In this document: positions 22,401 to 37,400 of the stretch, in pieces
Layout of the letters: each line of letters begins with the position of its first letter
How positions within the stretch are numbered: position 1 is the first letter of the stretch
From: Glandiceps talaboti
Lineage: Eukaryota; Hemichordata; Enteropneusta; Spengelidae
DNA length: 64,000 nt
Reading direction: 5' to 3'
Assembly (NCBI RefSeq): GCF_964340395.1
Contig: NC_135568.1
Span: 4,383,803 to 4,447,802 of the forward strand
The notes under the pieces: model-generated
What the model was told of the DNA's origin: nothing
The model's input: the letters and a program-made list of their open reading frames with translations, nothing else
The model's database searches: none
Position numbers and translations under genes: made by a program

Positions 22401-25400
22401 TACATGATATATGTCCAATACATATTAGAACACCCTTATCAATGCGCTGTTGCCATTATAGCACAGATGCAGGAATTTCATATTTTACAAATTGTCATCA
22501 GGGTAACGATCCTTACAGAAAACATCATTTATCGAGGACTTCTTCACACACTCAAAACAACAGATTGTTGAGGATTTTTCAACTTTCAGGGGTGAACAAA
22601 TCCACTGGTCCGAGGTCCGGGACCAGTGATTTTTGGGGGCGGACCACACAAATTTGACCTTGTCTGGTCCGTCGGACCAGTACCTTAAACTGTAAATAAT
22701 CATGCTAAAAAGTAGGAACAGCAACAACTGAATGGGAACAAACAAGAAATACGATCACGATGGAGCTAAAACTACAAGCCTTGCATGACCTTTCGATGGG
22801 TCATGAAGTATTATCAGGTGACTTTCGACCTCAAACCGGCAATATGCTATAGAGAGGGGGGCGTGAACTTTGACAGTTGAATGGCTAGGTGGTGCGTCAA
22901 TACGTCATAGTAGCGGCCTTATACATTGTAGTTTATTTCACTGAATCAACAACAATGTGAAATGATAGACAGGAGATAACACTCAACGCACATGTGGCTC
23001 ATATCATTACTAATAGGGACATACCGGTTTAGGGACACAAGCATTAGGAAGACAAGAATAACAATTTCATTGTATAATAATTAAAATGTATCAAATGAAA
23101 CATTTTATTTGCTAATTTAAATGATAATAAGCAGCATAAATGCTCAGATTTGGAGCATTTATGCTGCTTATTATCATTTACTTTGTAATAGATAAAACAT
23201 TACACGATCAAAAATATACACCACCTGTTTCATTTTCTCCTTGCATGTAATTTAGGTGTAACTAAAAATAATGTGCTAAGACCAACCCTAGACAGAAATG
23301 GTATGCGCCAAGGCATTTCCCACGATATCTTATCTGTTACTATCTGTAAACATAGGACGTCAGTGTCCACACTACGCTACGGTAGTACCTCTCAAATAAA
23401 CGACCATTTCCCAAGTAGATTTGCTGTGTAGTGTGTGGCTATCCATCTCGTAAATAATTTAGACCCATCTGAAACGCGAATGGCTGTAAAGTTTTAAATG
23501 GACAACACGGACAATGGTCAATCTTTTGAGCTATGGATTTATACTAGGAAAACAACTGACCAGCCTGACGCAAAATGAACATTCTGATTCTAGGGTTACA
23601 CTTACAGATAGTCAACAAAGTATCTAATTTAGCACTGTTATATGATATTTGCCAAAGCCTCGATAACTGGCGAATTTGATTTTATCTCCGCACCGTCACA
23701 CGGACTCCCTCTAGTCAGGCAATGTATGTGTTCCTAGGTCTTTTTCCCAAAGCCTCGACAACTGGTGAATTTGATTTTATCTCGACACAGTCACACCATG
23801 GACACACGGACTCCTTCTAGTCAGGCAATGTATGTGTTCGTAGTTTTTGTGTGTGAGATTTTATAGGATCAACTTTGAAGTGGTCAGTTTCTTTGTACAG
23901 TTGTGATGATTTGCTTGCAATATCTGGGTTTTCCAAACAAGTTTGACAAAACGTAGTACAACTTTTGTCGTCATACTGCAATCATGACTAAAACTGTTTT
24001 TCAATGTTCTTGTCACATATTTCTGTCAAATTTCTAATCCTTCGTGAAATCCAAGTGAAGTCGCCGTTCAATGTTTTTCGTTTCGTCGAAAATAACCGTT
24101 ACAAATATAATAGAATTGTCAATTGACTGAAACCAAGCATGTCAACTTTATATTTATCATTATAAATTGTGTATTGTTCAACTAAAAGTGGTGTACATCT
24201 AAATATATAGATTCATAGGCAAGATTTAATGATTCACATAGCGGGACCCAAGGACCACTAATTCTTTCAGCAGGACCACTGGATTTTATAAGGCACTGGT
24301 CCGGGGACCACCAGTTCACAAAATGATTTGTTCACCCCTGACTTTACATGATATATGTCCAATACATATTATTAGAACACCCTTATCACAATGTGCTGTT
24401 GCCATTCTAGCACAGATGCAGGAATTTCATATTTTACTAATTGTCATCTGGGTAACGATCCTTAAAGAAAAAACACCATTTATCGAGGACTTCCTCACAC
24501 ACTCAAAACAACAGTTTAATGAGGATTTCTCAACTTTACATGATATATGTCCAATACATATTAGAACACCCTTATCAAAATGTGCTGTTGCCATTCTAGC
24601 AAAGATGCAGGAATTTCATACTTTACAAATTGTCAAAAACACCATTTATTTAGCACTTCCTCACACACTCAAAACAACAGTTTGTTGAGGATTTTTCAAT
24701 TTCACATGATATATGTCCAATACATATTATTAGAACACCCTTATCAATGTGCTTTTGCCATACTAGAACAGCTAGGAATTTCATACTTTCATACTTAAAC
24801 ACCATTTATCGATGACTTCTTCACACACTCAAAACAACACTTTGTTGAGGATTTTCCAACTTTACATGATATATGTCCAATACATATTAGAACACCCTTA
24901 TCACTGTGCTGTTGCCAGTCTAGCACAGATGCAGGAATTTCAAGCTTTACAAAATGTCATCACGGTAATTCCTTATACAAAACACCATTTATCGAGGACT
25001 TCCTCACACACTCAAAGCAACAGTTTGTTGAGGATTTTTCAATTTCACATGATATATGTCCAATACATATTAGAACAACCTTATCAAAATGTGCTTTTGC
25101 CATTCTAGCACAGATCCACTAATTTCATATTTTACTAATTGTCATCAGGGTAACGATCCTTAAAGAAAAAACACCATTTATCGAGGACTTCCTCACACAC
25201 TCAAAACAACAGTTTAATGAGGATTTTTCAACTTTACATGATATATGTCCAATACATATTAGAACACCCTTATCAAAATGTGCTATTGCCATTCTAGCAA
25301 AGATGCAGGAATTTCATACTTTACAAATTGTCAAAAACACCATTTATTTAGGACTTCCTCACACACTCAAAACAACAGTTTGTTGAGGATTTTTCAATTT

Positions 25401-28400
25401 CACATGAAATATGTCCAATACATATTATTAGAACACCCTTATCAATGTGCTTTTGCCATACTAGAACAGCTAGGAATTTCATACTTTCATACTTAAACAC
25501 CATTTATCGAGGACTTCTTCACACACTCAAAACAACACTTTGTTGAGGATTTTCCAACTTTACATGATATATGTCCAATACATATTAGAAGACCCTTATC
25601 AATGTGCTGTTGCCATTCTAGCAAAGATGCAGGAATTTCAAGCTTTACAAATTGTCAAAAACACCATTTATCGAGGACTTCCTCACACACTCAAAACAAC
25701 ACTTTGTTGAGGACTTTTCAACTCTACATGATATATGTCCAATACATATTATTAGAACACCCTCACCAAAATGTGCTTTGGCATACTAACACAGCTAGGA
25801 ATTTCATACTTCACAAATTGTCATCAGGGTAACGATCCTTATAGTAAACACCATTTTATCGAGGACTTCTTTATCTATAATCACCCACTAACGAGCATCC
25901 CCGACAAATTTAAGCTTAATTAGACCAGTAGTTCTTGGGATTCAGATTTTTCACCAAAATGCCTATTTCTAGACCTAATTTGCATATTCATCCATATATA
26001 ATTCACCAACACTTGTAAAAATGAGGGTTCTCCAATCCCCTTCCAAGGCTTAACACAAAATATCAATTACAAAGGACTTCACCCCCACATCAGCTCAAAT
26101 GTATTCAATACGCTTTCCAAATCAAAATTTGAAAATAACACGAGCATTAATTTAATTATTATTGTATATGACATCTATGGAATCCATATTTTTTTCTGCC
26201 ATGTTAAATTTATAAAGGAAACCCATATAAAAACCTGGTCCTCAATGACTTGCCTGTGGTTGCCATGTCTTTATAGTAACAGTAAAATATAGAAATAGAG
26301 GACTTCCTTGTATACATGAGTCCAAAGTTTGTCTGACTTTTCTGAATTTAACACATTGCATCAATATGATTATCCACTATAGTATAAATTTACAAATAGG
26401 TGTGCAAAATTTCCTCTTACCTCATTCTTTATAGGTGATGCAGTATCTGACTTGTTCTTTGTGACTGTCTTTGATTCAACAATGTGGTGGGATAATGTCA
26501 AACGGTTCTCATGAGACACGGTAGATTCTGACATATTTTCACTTTCCCCAGTTACTGGAGAGTTCAACTGGAAAAGAAGATATTATATTGTTGTTTGAGA
26601 ATAAAAATGTATCAAGTTATTTAATATCCACATATCATAAATCTAGCTCTCACACTTTAATGATGTCATCTATTATTATAGTATACATGTACACACAAAT
26701 GGGTGCAATAGGAATGCACAAACGCCTCTGTATAATGTGAACTAAAAACACATGTTACACAGGGAACCTTGCACATCCCTGTAACATTCACATACCTAGG
26801 ACATGGTGCATGCACATAGCTGTACCAGCTCAGTGGAGCCATGGGAACTGGTACCAGCTATGTGCACTATATATATATCCCTGTAACAGCTCTGGCCAAC
26901 ACACCAGGTGTAACATACCTAGAGTTGACAGATGTGTAACTGGTATGCCAACATGAATTTAACATGGATGTGAAAATAGCAATGCAGCATAGGTTTTTAC
27001 AACATCCATGTACAAGAGCTTTTTCCCACTGCCATGTACCAGCTATGTTAACATATCTGTAACACAGGTATTTTCACACATCCATGTACCAGCTATGTTA
27101 GCAATTAGCTACAACATAGGTATTTCCCACAGCCATGTACAGCTATGTGAGCAATGCTAGTCAGATATGAACAAATGGGTTGCTACAGGGTATTATTCCA
27201 CCATAGCTGTTACAGCTATGTGCAAAACTGTGTGCAGTATGCAGCTATGGTACTAGGATGTACAAAACAGTCATGGCACAGATGTAGTATTCCAGATCCA
27301 TTCAACAGGCATATTTTTCACACAACCATGTACCAGGGCTGTGAAAAAATATACCCTGTAACGGGGCTGTGAGGCTCACAGCTGGTACATAGCTATGCTC
27401 TTCTTCCTAGCACTATGATGTGGCCACATCCTAGTACTGGGATGTGCAATGTTCCCTGTGTATTCAATGGACAGCTTTCAAACACTTACGTTTTTCTGTA
27501 CAGGGGTTGCAGACTTTGAGTTTTTCCTAGTATCAGCCACTGATTTAACAACGTTAACGAGGTGGTTGGGTGATGTTACATTAGACACTGAACATTCTCG
27601 TAGATCTTCACCTTCTCCACCAACAGCTAATGGGGAATGGATCTGAGAAAGAAGTTATAATTTTTGTTATAAACACATTCAAAAAATGTTTCAATCTGAA
27701 TTTCTGCAGTACTGACAAATTTGCAAAACATATATATTAACAAGCTGTCATCAGAGATGACTCAGTCCCCGCAATGAATGTTTTTAGAGAATTGCCACCA
27801 GTCATGGTAGTGTGATTAGATTGTATGAAATATAGCACCAATGATACTGTCAAACAAAATGGCTGTCTGGCAGCCATATTGGACCGTAACACCCAGGAAA
27901 TTGACGTGCATATTAAAACTCTATTGTCTTGTCCTTGTACCGAGTTTGAGAAGAATCGGTCCAGGCATGTTCAAGTATTGGCTGTGGACATGTAAAAATT
28001 GAAACAAAATGGGCGTCTGGCAGGCATATTGGATCGTATCACAAAACAAATTGACGTCCAAATGTAATCCACACTGTCTTGTCTTTGTACCAACTTCGAG
28101 GAAAATTGATCAGTCATGTTCAAGTATTGGCTCTGGACATGAAAAAATTGAAATAAAATGGCCGTCTGGCAACCATATTGAATCATATCACAAAACAAAT
28201 TGACATGCAAATGTACACTCTATTGTCTTGTCTTTATACCAACTTTGAGAAAAATTGATCAGTCATGTTCAAGTATTGGCTCTGGACATAAAAGAATTGA
28301 AATAAAATGGCCGTCTGGCAGCCATATTGGACCGTTACACCCAGGAAATTGACGTGCATATGTACACTCTACTGTCTTGTCCTTGTATCGAGTTTGAGAA

Positions 28401-31400
28401 GAATCGGTCCAGTTATGTTCAAGTATTGGTGCTGGACATGTAAAAATTGAAACAAAATGGCTGCCTGACGTGCAAATGTACACTCTATTGTCTTGTCTTT
28501 ATACCAACTTTGAGAAAAATTGATCCAGTCATGTTCAAGTATTGGCTCTCGACATGAAAGAATTGAAATAAAATGGCCGTCTGGCAGCCATATTGGACCG
28601 TAACACCCAGGAAATTGACGTGCATATGTACAATCTATTGTCTTGTCCTTGTACAAAGTTTAAGAAGAATCGGTCTAGTCATGTTCAAGTATTAGCTCTA
28701 GACATGTAAAAATTGAAACAAAATGGCTGCCTGGCAGCCATATCGGATCGTATCACAAAACAAATTGACGTGCATATGTATGACATAATGTGTTGTCCTT
28801 GTACCAAGTTTGAGAGAAATCGATCCAGTCATGTCTGAGAAATGACTATGGACGCACGCACACACGGACGGAGCCCAATCTATAAGTCCCCATCCCCGTC
28901 GCAGACTTTGTCCGTGGCGGGGACTAATCAACAACAATTTAAGCAGCTTAATCAGGAGTCCAGCCAATAATCTGTCAAGTCTAAACACAAAATTGCTTAC
29001 ACAGATTACTTAATCCCACACGATGTTTCAGGCCACCCTGGACAAAACGGGATGGACGTGAGACAACGCAGGGGGATGGGAGGGGAAAACGTGACATGCA
29101 GTGATTGCCATGCCAGATTTTTAAACTGTCAAAAAATTTGCCACAGCAGTCATGGTGCGTAAAAGAATCCTAGTAGACCACAGTAAAATGGAGTGAATGC
29201 AATGAAACGTTACAGTACCTAATAGGCCGTGGAGGCAGTCAGTAATGGGACGGCCTGGGGTACCTCCATGGGTAACATTGCAGGGAGGCTCTGCGCTAAT
29301 ACTAAAACCCACAATTTGGGGATACCAATTTTATGCAAAAAAGTATACCCTATCTGATACTATGTTATTTAATCAGTTAATTTGTCATCAGGGGAACTCC
29401 TTAAGAGACAACATCATTTATCGAGGACTTCCTCACACACTCAAAACAACACTTTGTTGAGGATTTTTTAACTTTTCATGATATATGTCCAATACATATT
29501 AGAACACCCTCATCAAAACGTGCTTTTGCCATACTAGCACAGCTAGGAATTTCATACTTTACAAATTACCATCTGGGTAACGATCCTTATAGAAAACACA
29601 ATTTATCGAGGACTTCCTCACACACTTTGTTGAGGATTTTTCAACTTTACATGATATAGTTCCAATACCTATTTATTTTACCCCTTATAATAAAATAAAA
29701 TAGTGCCAATGGTCAACTACATTATTGTCTTTCAGCATAGTACCTATCACTTACCTGTACATTACAATCATCATCATCACCATTCTTGGAAAGCAAATCT
29801 GTTTGCAAAGTGATTCAAATAGATATTGTTATTATTAAGCAAGTAACCTGTGCTAGTTAATATTGCAGAGCAATGAAAAATAGTTTATTTCTATCTAGCT
29901 TATAGTATTGGCATATTTATAAATTTACGTACGAATGTCAATTACGATTATACAGGTATGTACATGTAAATACATTTATTTTCAAAACACGGATGACAAT
30001 GGAAACCAACACATGAAAGTATACTTTTACATCACCAAACACTCAAAATATTCAAGAAAGCTCACTTTGTGTTAATCAAGAAAAGGTCAAAGGAGGAAAA
30101 CTGAATAAAGAAGTGGGTGGCCTACCAATGTGAAGTTTCATGTGGCCCACCAATTTTGATGTGTTATCTGTCTCCCAATCGCATATGATGCACTGCCATG
30201 ACTGCTTTTCAGTAGACGAGTCCCTTGATTCCTCGTATTTGTCAAGCATCATAAAACTGCTTCCTAGAGACTTCTAAATGAGTGAAACAAAGAACATAAC
30301 TGTCATTCAGTTTCTGGTCTAGGTAATTGGAATTTTGCCTTGATCAGGAGAATGAATCAACAAAATAAACTCATGGATTTTCTCCAACTTTAAGAAAATA
30401 TTCCTACTATGAAATACCTACTCTTTTATCGTTACCAATTTCATCAACCTCCTCCTGCTCCTCCTCTGAACTGAGCATAATTACGTCCCCAGAGTTCTCC
30501 ATTTTATCAAAAATCTGTGAGAATGGGAAAAAATGATAAATGCAAACCAGTTTTGAATGTGCTATATGACAGATTAATGGTTATGATTTTGTGAGTTTTC
30601 TTATCCTTCTGTAAGATAGAGGAACAACAGAGCTCAATAAACGGCAGGCTCTTAGAGACGTTACCTTAAATTATTTACTATCTATTTTACAATATCGAGA
30701 TCGAAGAAATACATTTACTAAAATTTAACAAATTTAGGGTAACATTTATATGTAGACTGACTTTCCTGCAAATTGAAATTAAAACCAATATATCTCAATT
30801 AATGGCATGAATTTTAGTTTAAAAGACTGGGCATGTCCAGAAACAATGGCAAATCAATTGTCATTAGAACTGTAAAAGGAAATCCCAAAGTCTACATGAA
30901 CGATGTTATAAACAAACCTGTAAAGCAGTTAAACCGGCATTACTTGTCCCCTCTCCATACATATTATCATTTTTTCCAATGTCCTTTCTTTTCAGTTCAA
31001 TATTTATTCCCTAATTTCAAAAAAGTAGAAATTCAAAGTGATTTGGTAAAATATATCCAATTTACGTTCTTACAGATAACCAAAGTATGCCTGTCTAAGA
31101 TCACACTAAAGGTATACTAAATAGTAATTGGATATATATATGTCACGCTTTTGTTTGTTTGCATGTGTGCATGTTTATAGCATGTTATAACAAGTCATTG
31201 TCAATGACATAGTTCCCACTAGGATAGAGTTTTAAGGAACTGGCAGTCGGTGTTTTGATCACAACATTTCTTGTTTGTGACACTTTCAAGTTGACAACAT
31301 TCAGTGAGATCTGTCCACACATGTATGGGTTATGGCTCTGGATATGCAAAGATTGGAAACAAAATGGCTGCCTGGCAGCCATATTGGATTGTATCGAGAC

Positions 31401-34400
31401 GGAAATTGACATGTAAATGTTTTGTAGGAAGTCCAAAGCGTCATGTTTCAGTAAGTAAAAAACGTCTCCTAGACAGTGATAAATAAGTTTGAAACACTTT
31501 AAATTAGGCTTGTAGTTTTTAACTTTACGATTTTTGACCAAAAATAAACATGATTAGACATAATTTTCATATCACTAATTGTAACATAAAAATTTGGATT
31601 TAATTTCATATTACTGGTTGTTTCAGAATATAATGAAAAAAAACACTTCATTTATCCAGAGCTAGAACCATCCACATTAAATTTCAGCTCATTCGGCCCT
31701 GTAGTTTTAGAGTTTCAGATTGTTGACTAAAAATACACATGTTTGGACCTATTTTGCATATTGCCACTTTCATCCTGACATTATAAATCCTTCATTTACC
31801 CAATGCCAAAAAAAATCCACACTAAATTTCAGCTCATTAAGCCCAGCAGTTTTAGAGATTCAGATATTTCATCAAAAATACACATTTTAGTCAAAAATGG
31901 TATATTACTAATCGTATCACATTGTCATCAGCAGAACTTTATCAATTTACCTCAGGGAAGATACTCGCCACATTTCAGCAAATCGGCCAAGTACTACTTC
32001 ATTTATTTAGTTTTAACAAAAAAAACACATTTTTTGACCCAAATCACACATCTGTTGACTGATCATTTTCATTTGAATAATTTTCCAACTAGACACCATA
32101 TGTCATGCCCCACTAAATATCAATGCTATCAATCAAGCAGTTTTGATTTTAAGTTGTTTACACACACACATACACACAGAGACAGACAGACAGACTGACA
32201 GATACCAGGCATTGTCTATAGAACTACTGAACCTTATCAGTTCAGTTGTGCTAAAAAACACACTTTCAGTCTAATGATTATTTATTATTTAGACACTTAC
32301 GTCATTGTTTGCAGGGGATAAAGAGTTCAGGTTTCTTTCAGTATCATCCACTGATGCTACACCATGGTTGAATGATGTCTTTGACCTTCTTTCAGCACAG
32401 GGGTTTATGAAACTCATGGAATCAGAAGCAGCGAAACCATATATCTGTAAGGAGAAAAATAAATATTCATACAAAATCTTAGTGGATTTTGATGAACCAT
32501 AGGCTTGATAGATGAATTGGTTAGGTTGTGGCATAAGATGTATGGATTAATGGACTAGATAGGTAGACAGACAAATCAGAGGATGCATACATACATACAT
32601 ACATACATACATACATACATACATACATACATACATACAGATAAGTAGTATAGAAGGTAGCCAGACAGGTACCTCACAATGCTTTATACATCATCATTCA
32701 ATAACCTACTAGTTTTAAGTTGTGCTAAAAATGATCCAGAAAAGAACTCAGTTACTGCATACAATACTAACACCCCTGCCCTAAAAAAAAACTTTACAAC
32801 AGATTTCAAGAGGGCATCTCATATTTTCATATTACACCTGTCTGAGATATGAACACAAATTAAAAGATAGAGGAAGCTCACTTGTTCTAAGGTTTTCCCA
32901 AGAGTTCTTCCAGGGCTGGAGAACATCTTAGGTACAGATCGATCTAGATGTTGCATCAACTCTTTTGTTGGTGGGGCAAGAGTTAGCTCCGTGCACTCAT
33001 AGCTGTTATCTTTCAATATTTCTGACATCTCTGCATATTTTAATGTTTGTGGGTGTTGTCCTGAAAACGCATATTAGCCAAATGAGGGCAAACAATACAC
33101 ACTATGAAATCAATCAAAATTTTTCTTACATCCATGACATGAAAATCAGTAAATTCTGTGAAAGTATTTGATTTTGAAAGTTTATATTAAATAATACATA
33201 CACAAACACCACAGATCCATATACATGTACAATGCACTCATGGAGTACCCTTTTCAGTACCATATTGCATGACAAGTATCAAACCTAATTAGTAAGTGAT
33301 GTGCTCAGCTATGTACCTCTTTACTCAAAACCATCGATGAATTTAAACTCTAAATGTTATCACCTATGTTGACTTCAATGTCACAAGCTATGTAAAACCT
33401 ACTGATTTCCAGCCTATCTTTCAAATCCTCCTTTTGGGTAAAATTGAAATATTGAGCAGACATTCAATCTTACCTGGATGTAGAAATGGAAGATGACATT
33501 CTTTCTCACCATAGTCGTACAATATTTCTTCACCCTTTCCAATGTTTTTTGTTGCAAACAAACACAGCTTTGGAACATGATTGTGTATCATTACTTTCAT
33601 TTTGGCATTGCCTTTTTTTTGGCTGTGATTAACAAATCGACCCTTTCTATTTTTATATACTCCACAAGTAGCGTCAATACTGAAAATAAGAAGTGAATGA
33701 AAACACAGATTAATTACCTTTCCATTACTAATAACCCATAATACCCAACGGCAAACTGATACTTGCTGTACTTGGTTCCTCAGAAAACTCAGTAGACAGA
33801 CATTATACATATACATACATATATAATCAGGGATGTAGAAAATAGCCAAAAGCCGGTTAAACAACCGACTGTCAACAATAAATTACCAGATATGAAAATG
33901 AATATATTTATAGAAATTGGTCCCCAAAACTATGAAATCTTTAGAATTTATCATGTTTATGGATTCAGAGTTTCTGATTGCTCGCCAAATCACACCACAA
34001 AGTGAGAGAAAATCATGTTGATGTTGGCATTGGTGAGAAGATTTTCTAACTTCGAAGCACAAGTCAAACTTGCCGGAACATATTTTTCTAAGTTTACAGC
34101 ACTAAATGGGATCAAATAAGAATTAAATGATTGTTCGGCATGGCCGGTCCACCATTACTGGCAGCAGACGCATTTTGACCTGCCATGACCTGCCATGAAT
34201 CAATGGGGGAAACACCATAATTTGTTATTTTTAGTACAAACTTTTGAATGATACATTTGCTTCCCAAAATTCTGGCTACCAAAAGATCTAGAAAAATCAA
34301 TTTGAGCAACTTTTCACTAACATTTATAATACATATATTACTATTATTTGAGGAAATCTGTCAAGCTTGAATCACAGTTTGAGAGGACATCTGATCTTCA

Positions 34401-37400
34401 CACTGATCAAAGTGATGAACTTGAAAAAGTAAGTTCTGCAAATCAAACTGTCAAATCTACGTGATTGGTACTAATTAAAAAAAGAAAAAAAAACACTACA
34501 TACAATAAATTAGTTCTTGATTGTCATTTTTAAATCAATTTTTTTTGTCTGGTGAGTTTGGCTAATTGAAGTAATTCAGTAATTGGATGTCTGGTTTTGC
34601 TAATTGATTTTGAGCCAAATTGCTAAGAGATTTTTTTACCCCCAAACAAACCCTTTTTGTTCCTTACCTCAAATAGTTTTGGGTAACATCAACAATTGAA
34701 TTGACAAACTTTTGTCAAAAGTGTTGGGGGAGGCCTACTTTGGGTTTTGGAAATGAAAAATTCACATACCGTGTGGGAGGGGGGAAAGTCCAACACAACA
34801 CCCCCCCCCCCCCCCCCCCCCGCTCCCCATTGCCGCTTAGATTTCCGGCTATAATAATTACTAATTAACCGGCTATACTAAAACCTAAAACATTTCTACA
34901 TCCCTGTACATGTATATATGTATACATCCATACATACACACATACATACACATACATGTACATACATACATACATACATACATACATACATACAAATATA
35001 CATACATACATACATACATACATACATACACATACACGTACGTACGTACATACATACATACATACATACATACATACATACATACATACATACATACACG
35101 TACCTACAGACATACATACATACATACATACACGTACCTACATACATACATACATACATACGTACGTACGTACGTACGTACGTACATACATACATACATA
35201 CATACATACAATCATACATACATACATACATACATACATACATACATACATACAGATAAGTAGTATAGAGGGTAGCCAGACAGGTACCTCACAATGCTTT
35301 ATACATCATCATTCAATAACCTACTAGTTTTAAGTTGTGCTAAAAATGATCCAGAAAACTGAGCTACCATCCCTACACTGTCCTTTGCAAATTTAACTTA
35401 TGACAACTGGAAACTAGAAATTCAAACAGAAATCTGTACTGGGTGTAAACTAATTGCATAAAGAGAGTTAAAAGCAACTAGCAACTAAGGTTTTGAGTCT
35501 GAACAACATCAAAGTAGTACACGACCAAAAAACTCATAAGGGGAAAAAATTTGATAACCTACCACATATTTGATTTGTTATGAGTAAAGAAGAAGCGAAA
35601 AGTACTTGGATCACTTTCCTCTCTTTTTTCTCCTTCTATTTCACTAATCAATTCACCTGCATATTCCACTATGAAGTCACATTGATTCAAACTGCGTAAA
35701 GACTTAATACCTCTTCCTAAAATAAAACAAAGGTTTAGAAAAAATTAATTTGGAGCCTTGAAGTCATAACGAAGTGATGATAATTAACATAAACAATAGT
35801 TTTCTCTCTCAAAATAGTAAATAAAGACATAATTGATTAATGCTACCCAAGTACACTATACTAAAGATTTATCTCCTCCTTGCTACAAGCTTCTATGCTT
35901 TCAAAGCTACACTACATCATGTTATTATTTTAAAAAATCAAGGGTAAGTAACAGCGAAGTGATGATAATTAACATAAACAATAGTACTCTCAAAGTTTTA
36001 AATGAAGACATAATTGATCAATGCTACCCGAGTTCGTACGCGTGTTCTATGTGTTTCACACAGGCTAGGAAGGAACACTCATGCGTTAGCTATATGTTTT
36101 CAGTTGGATAACTCGACAACCGATTAGATGTACTCTGCCTTGTAAGTAGTAAGAGTAGATTTTGGATTGCCTACCCCACATACACAGTAAATCTTTCCTT
36201 TCTAATCTGTTCCATCTGTCTTTACTCAAGATTTACCTTCTATGCTTTCAAATCTACACTACATCTTGTAACAGTATATTAGCAACATGCATTGTTTTAA
36301 CACGGGTTTGGTAGTGTTGTATAGGTCAATCTTGTAATAATGTAGCATTATATTATCTGCAATAATTGTAGTGTCACTTTTTCTGACAAGGGGATGCAAC
36401 GAAATTCACCCCACGTCAGAAGAATCTACACTACAATTAGTGCAGCTACATTATAAGGCCAAAAAAAGAAAAGAAATGGTTCTGGTCAGAGCATGCATCA
36501 CTTGAATACCCGCGCGTCAGTCCTTTTTTTGTTTCTCCAGCCTATGCCTCCATGCGAAAACTGCAGAGCTAACAAAGTCATGAACAATCAATTTGCAAAT
36601 GACATCTACCCCACATGCACACTTCAATGTGTATCGCCTCAATAATAATAACGATGGTAGAAACAAACTTTAAAACAGTTTACACTTAAAAGGGCCAGTG
36701 CAATTCTATTTGTTACTTTGCATTATTATGTTCATACTGGCCCATAATGAAAGCAATGTATGATTAAAAGTTAATATACTGCACGCATCATGTAGAAATA
36801 GGAGGGGGAAACCTGTACCTCCCATTCTGTTTCCTTCGACTTTGTTCATGTTTCCGGTATTTGCCGAGCACTCAAGTGCCAGTTAAGCCATAGACAATAG
36901 AGAAAGAGAAGCCAAATATGTTGTTTACACACTTGTAACATTAAGTCATCCTTCTACAACGTGGTCTTGGGTTCAAAAGTATGATGTGTGTTGAAATGAG
37001 AAATATAGTAAATGTTATGCTTTAGCTCTGGAGGAGAAATAACTAAATAAACGATGTGTGTAGGGCATGAAAAGTAACTGTGATTTTTGTCACAAAAAAC
37101 ACCACACGCCACTGGGTACGAGATTTCATTTTGATACATAACTTCAGCCTTTTGACGTATTTTCATAGTGTTACGAGCAATATTCTGAGTTATCAACATC
37201 ATCAATTTTAGCCCCTGGAGACTGAGTGACAGGTTTATTGTGAAGTAAATATAATCGCGTAGTCGCACCATTTTAGTCAGTCTGTCCTGACCAGAACCAA
37301 TTCTTTTTTGGGGGGGCCCAACATACCTTTCTCGCCACACCATCGCAGTGACAACCAGTCAGGGTCGCATCCTTTTGCCAAAAAGGCTTTAGCCACATCG

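Larger units (their letters stand above)
20500..25870. repeat. Satellite array, copy A intron 10
   Basis: Tandem repeats built on catgatatatgtccaataca, attagaacacccttatcaa, gccattctagcacagatgca and tttatcgaggacttcctcac. Units come in two lengths, about 165 and about 190 bases. The longer one carries an extra tcatcagggtaacgatcctt segment. Unit variants (tgctgttgcc or tgcttttgcc; cagatgcagg or cagctagg) alternate along the array. A transposon at 22587-24340 splits it. Many overlapping small frames result from the periodicity. Confidence 0.95.

Noticed and set aside
20497-25832. Many 60-120-residue plus-strand frames through the satellite
   Set aside because: They are the same unit read in different frames, with stops in each unit. 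Periodicity, not coding.
34865-35327. Tyrosine/threonine/histidine-rich and cysteine/methionine-rich frames
   Set aside because: Translations of (CATA)n in six frames.
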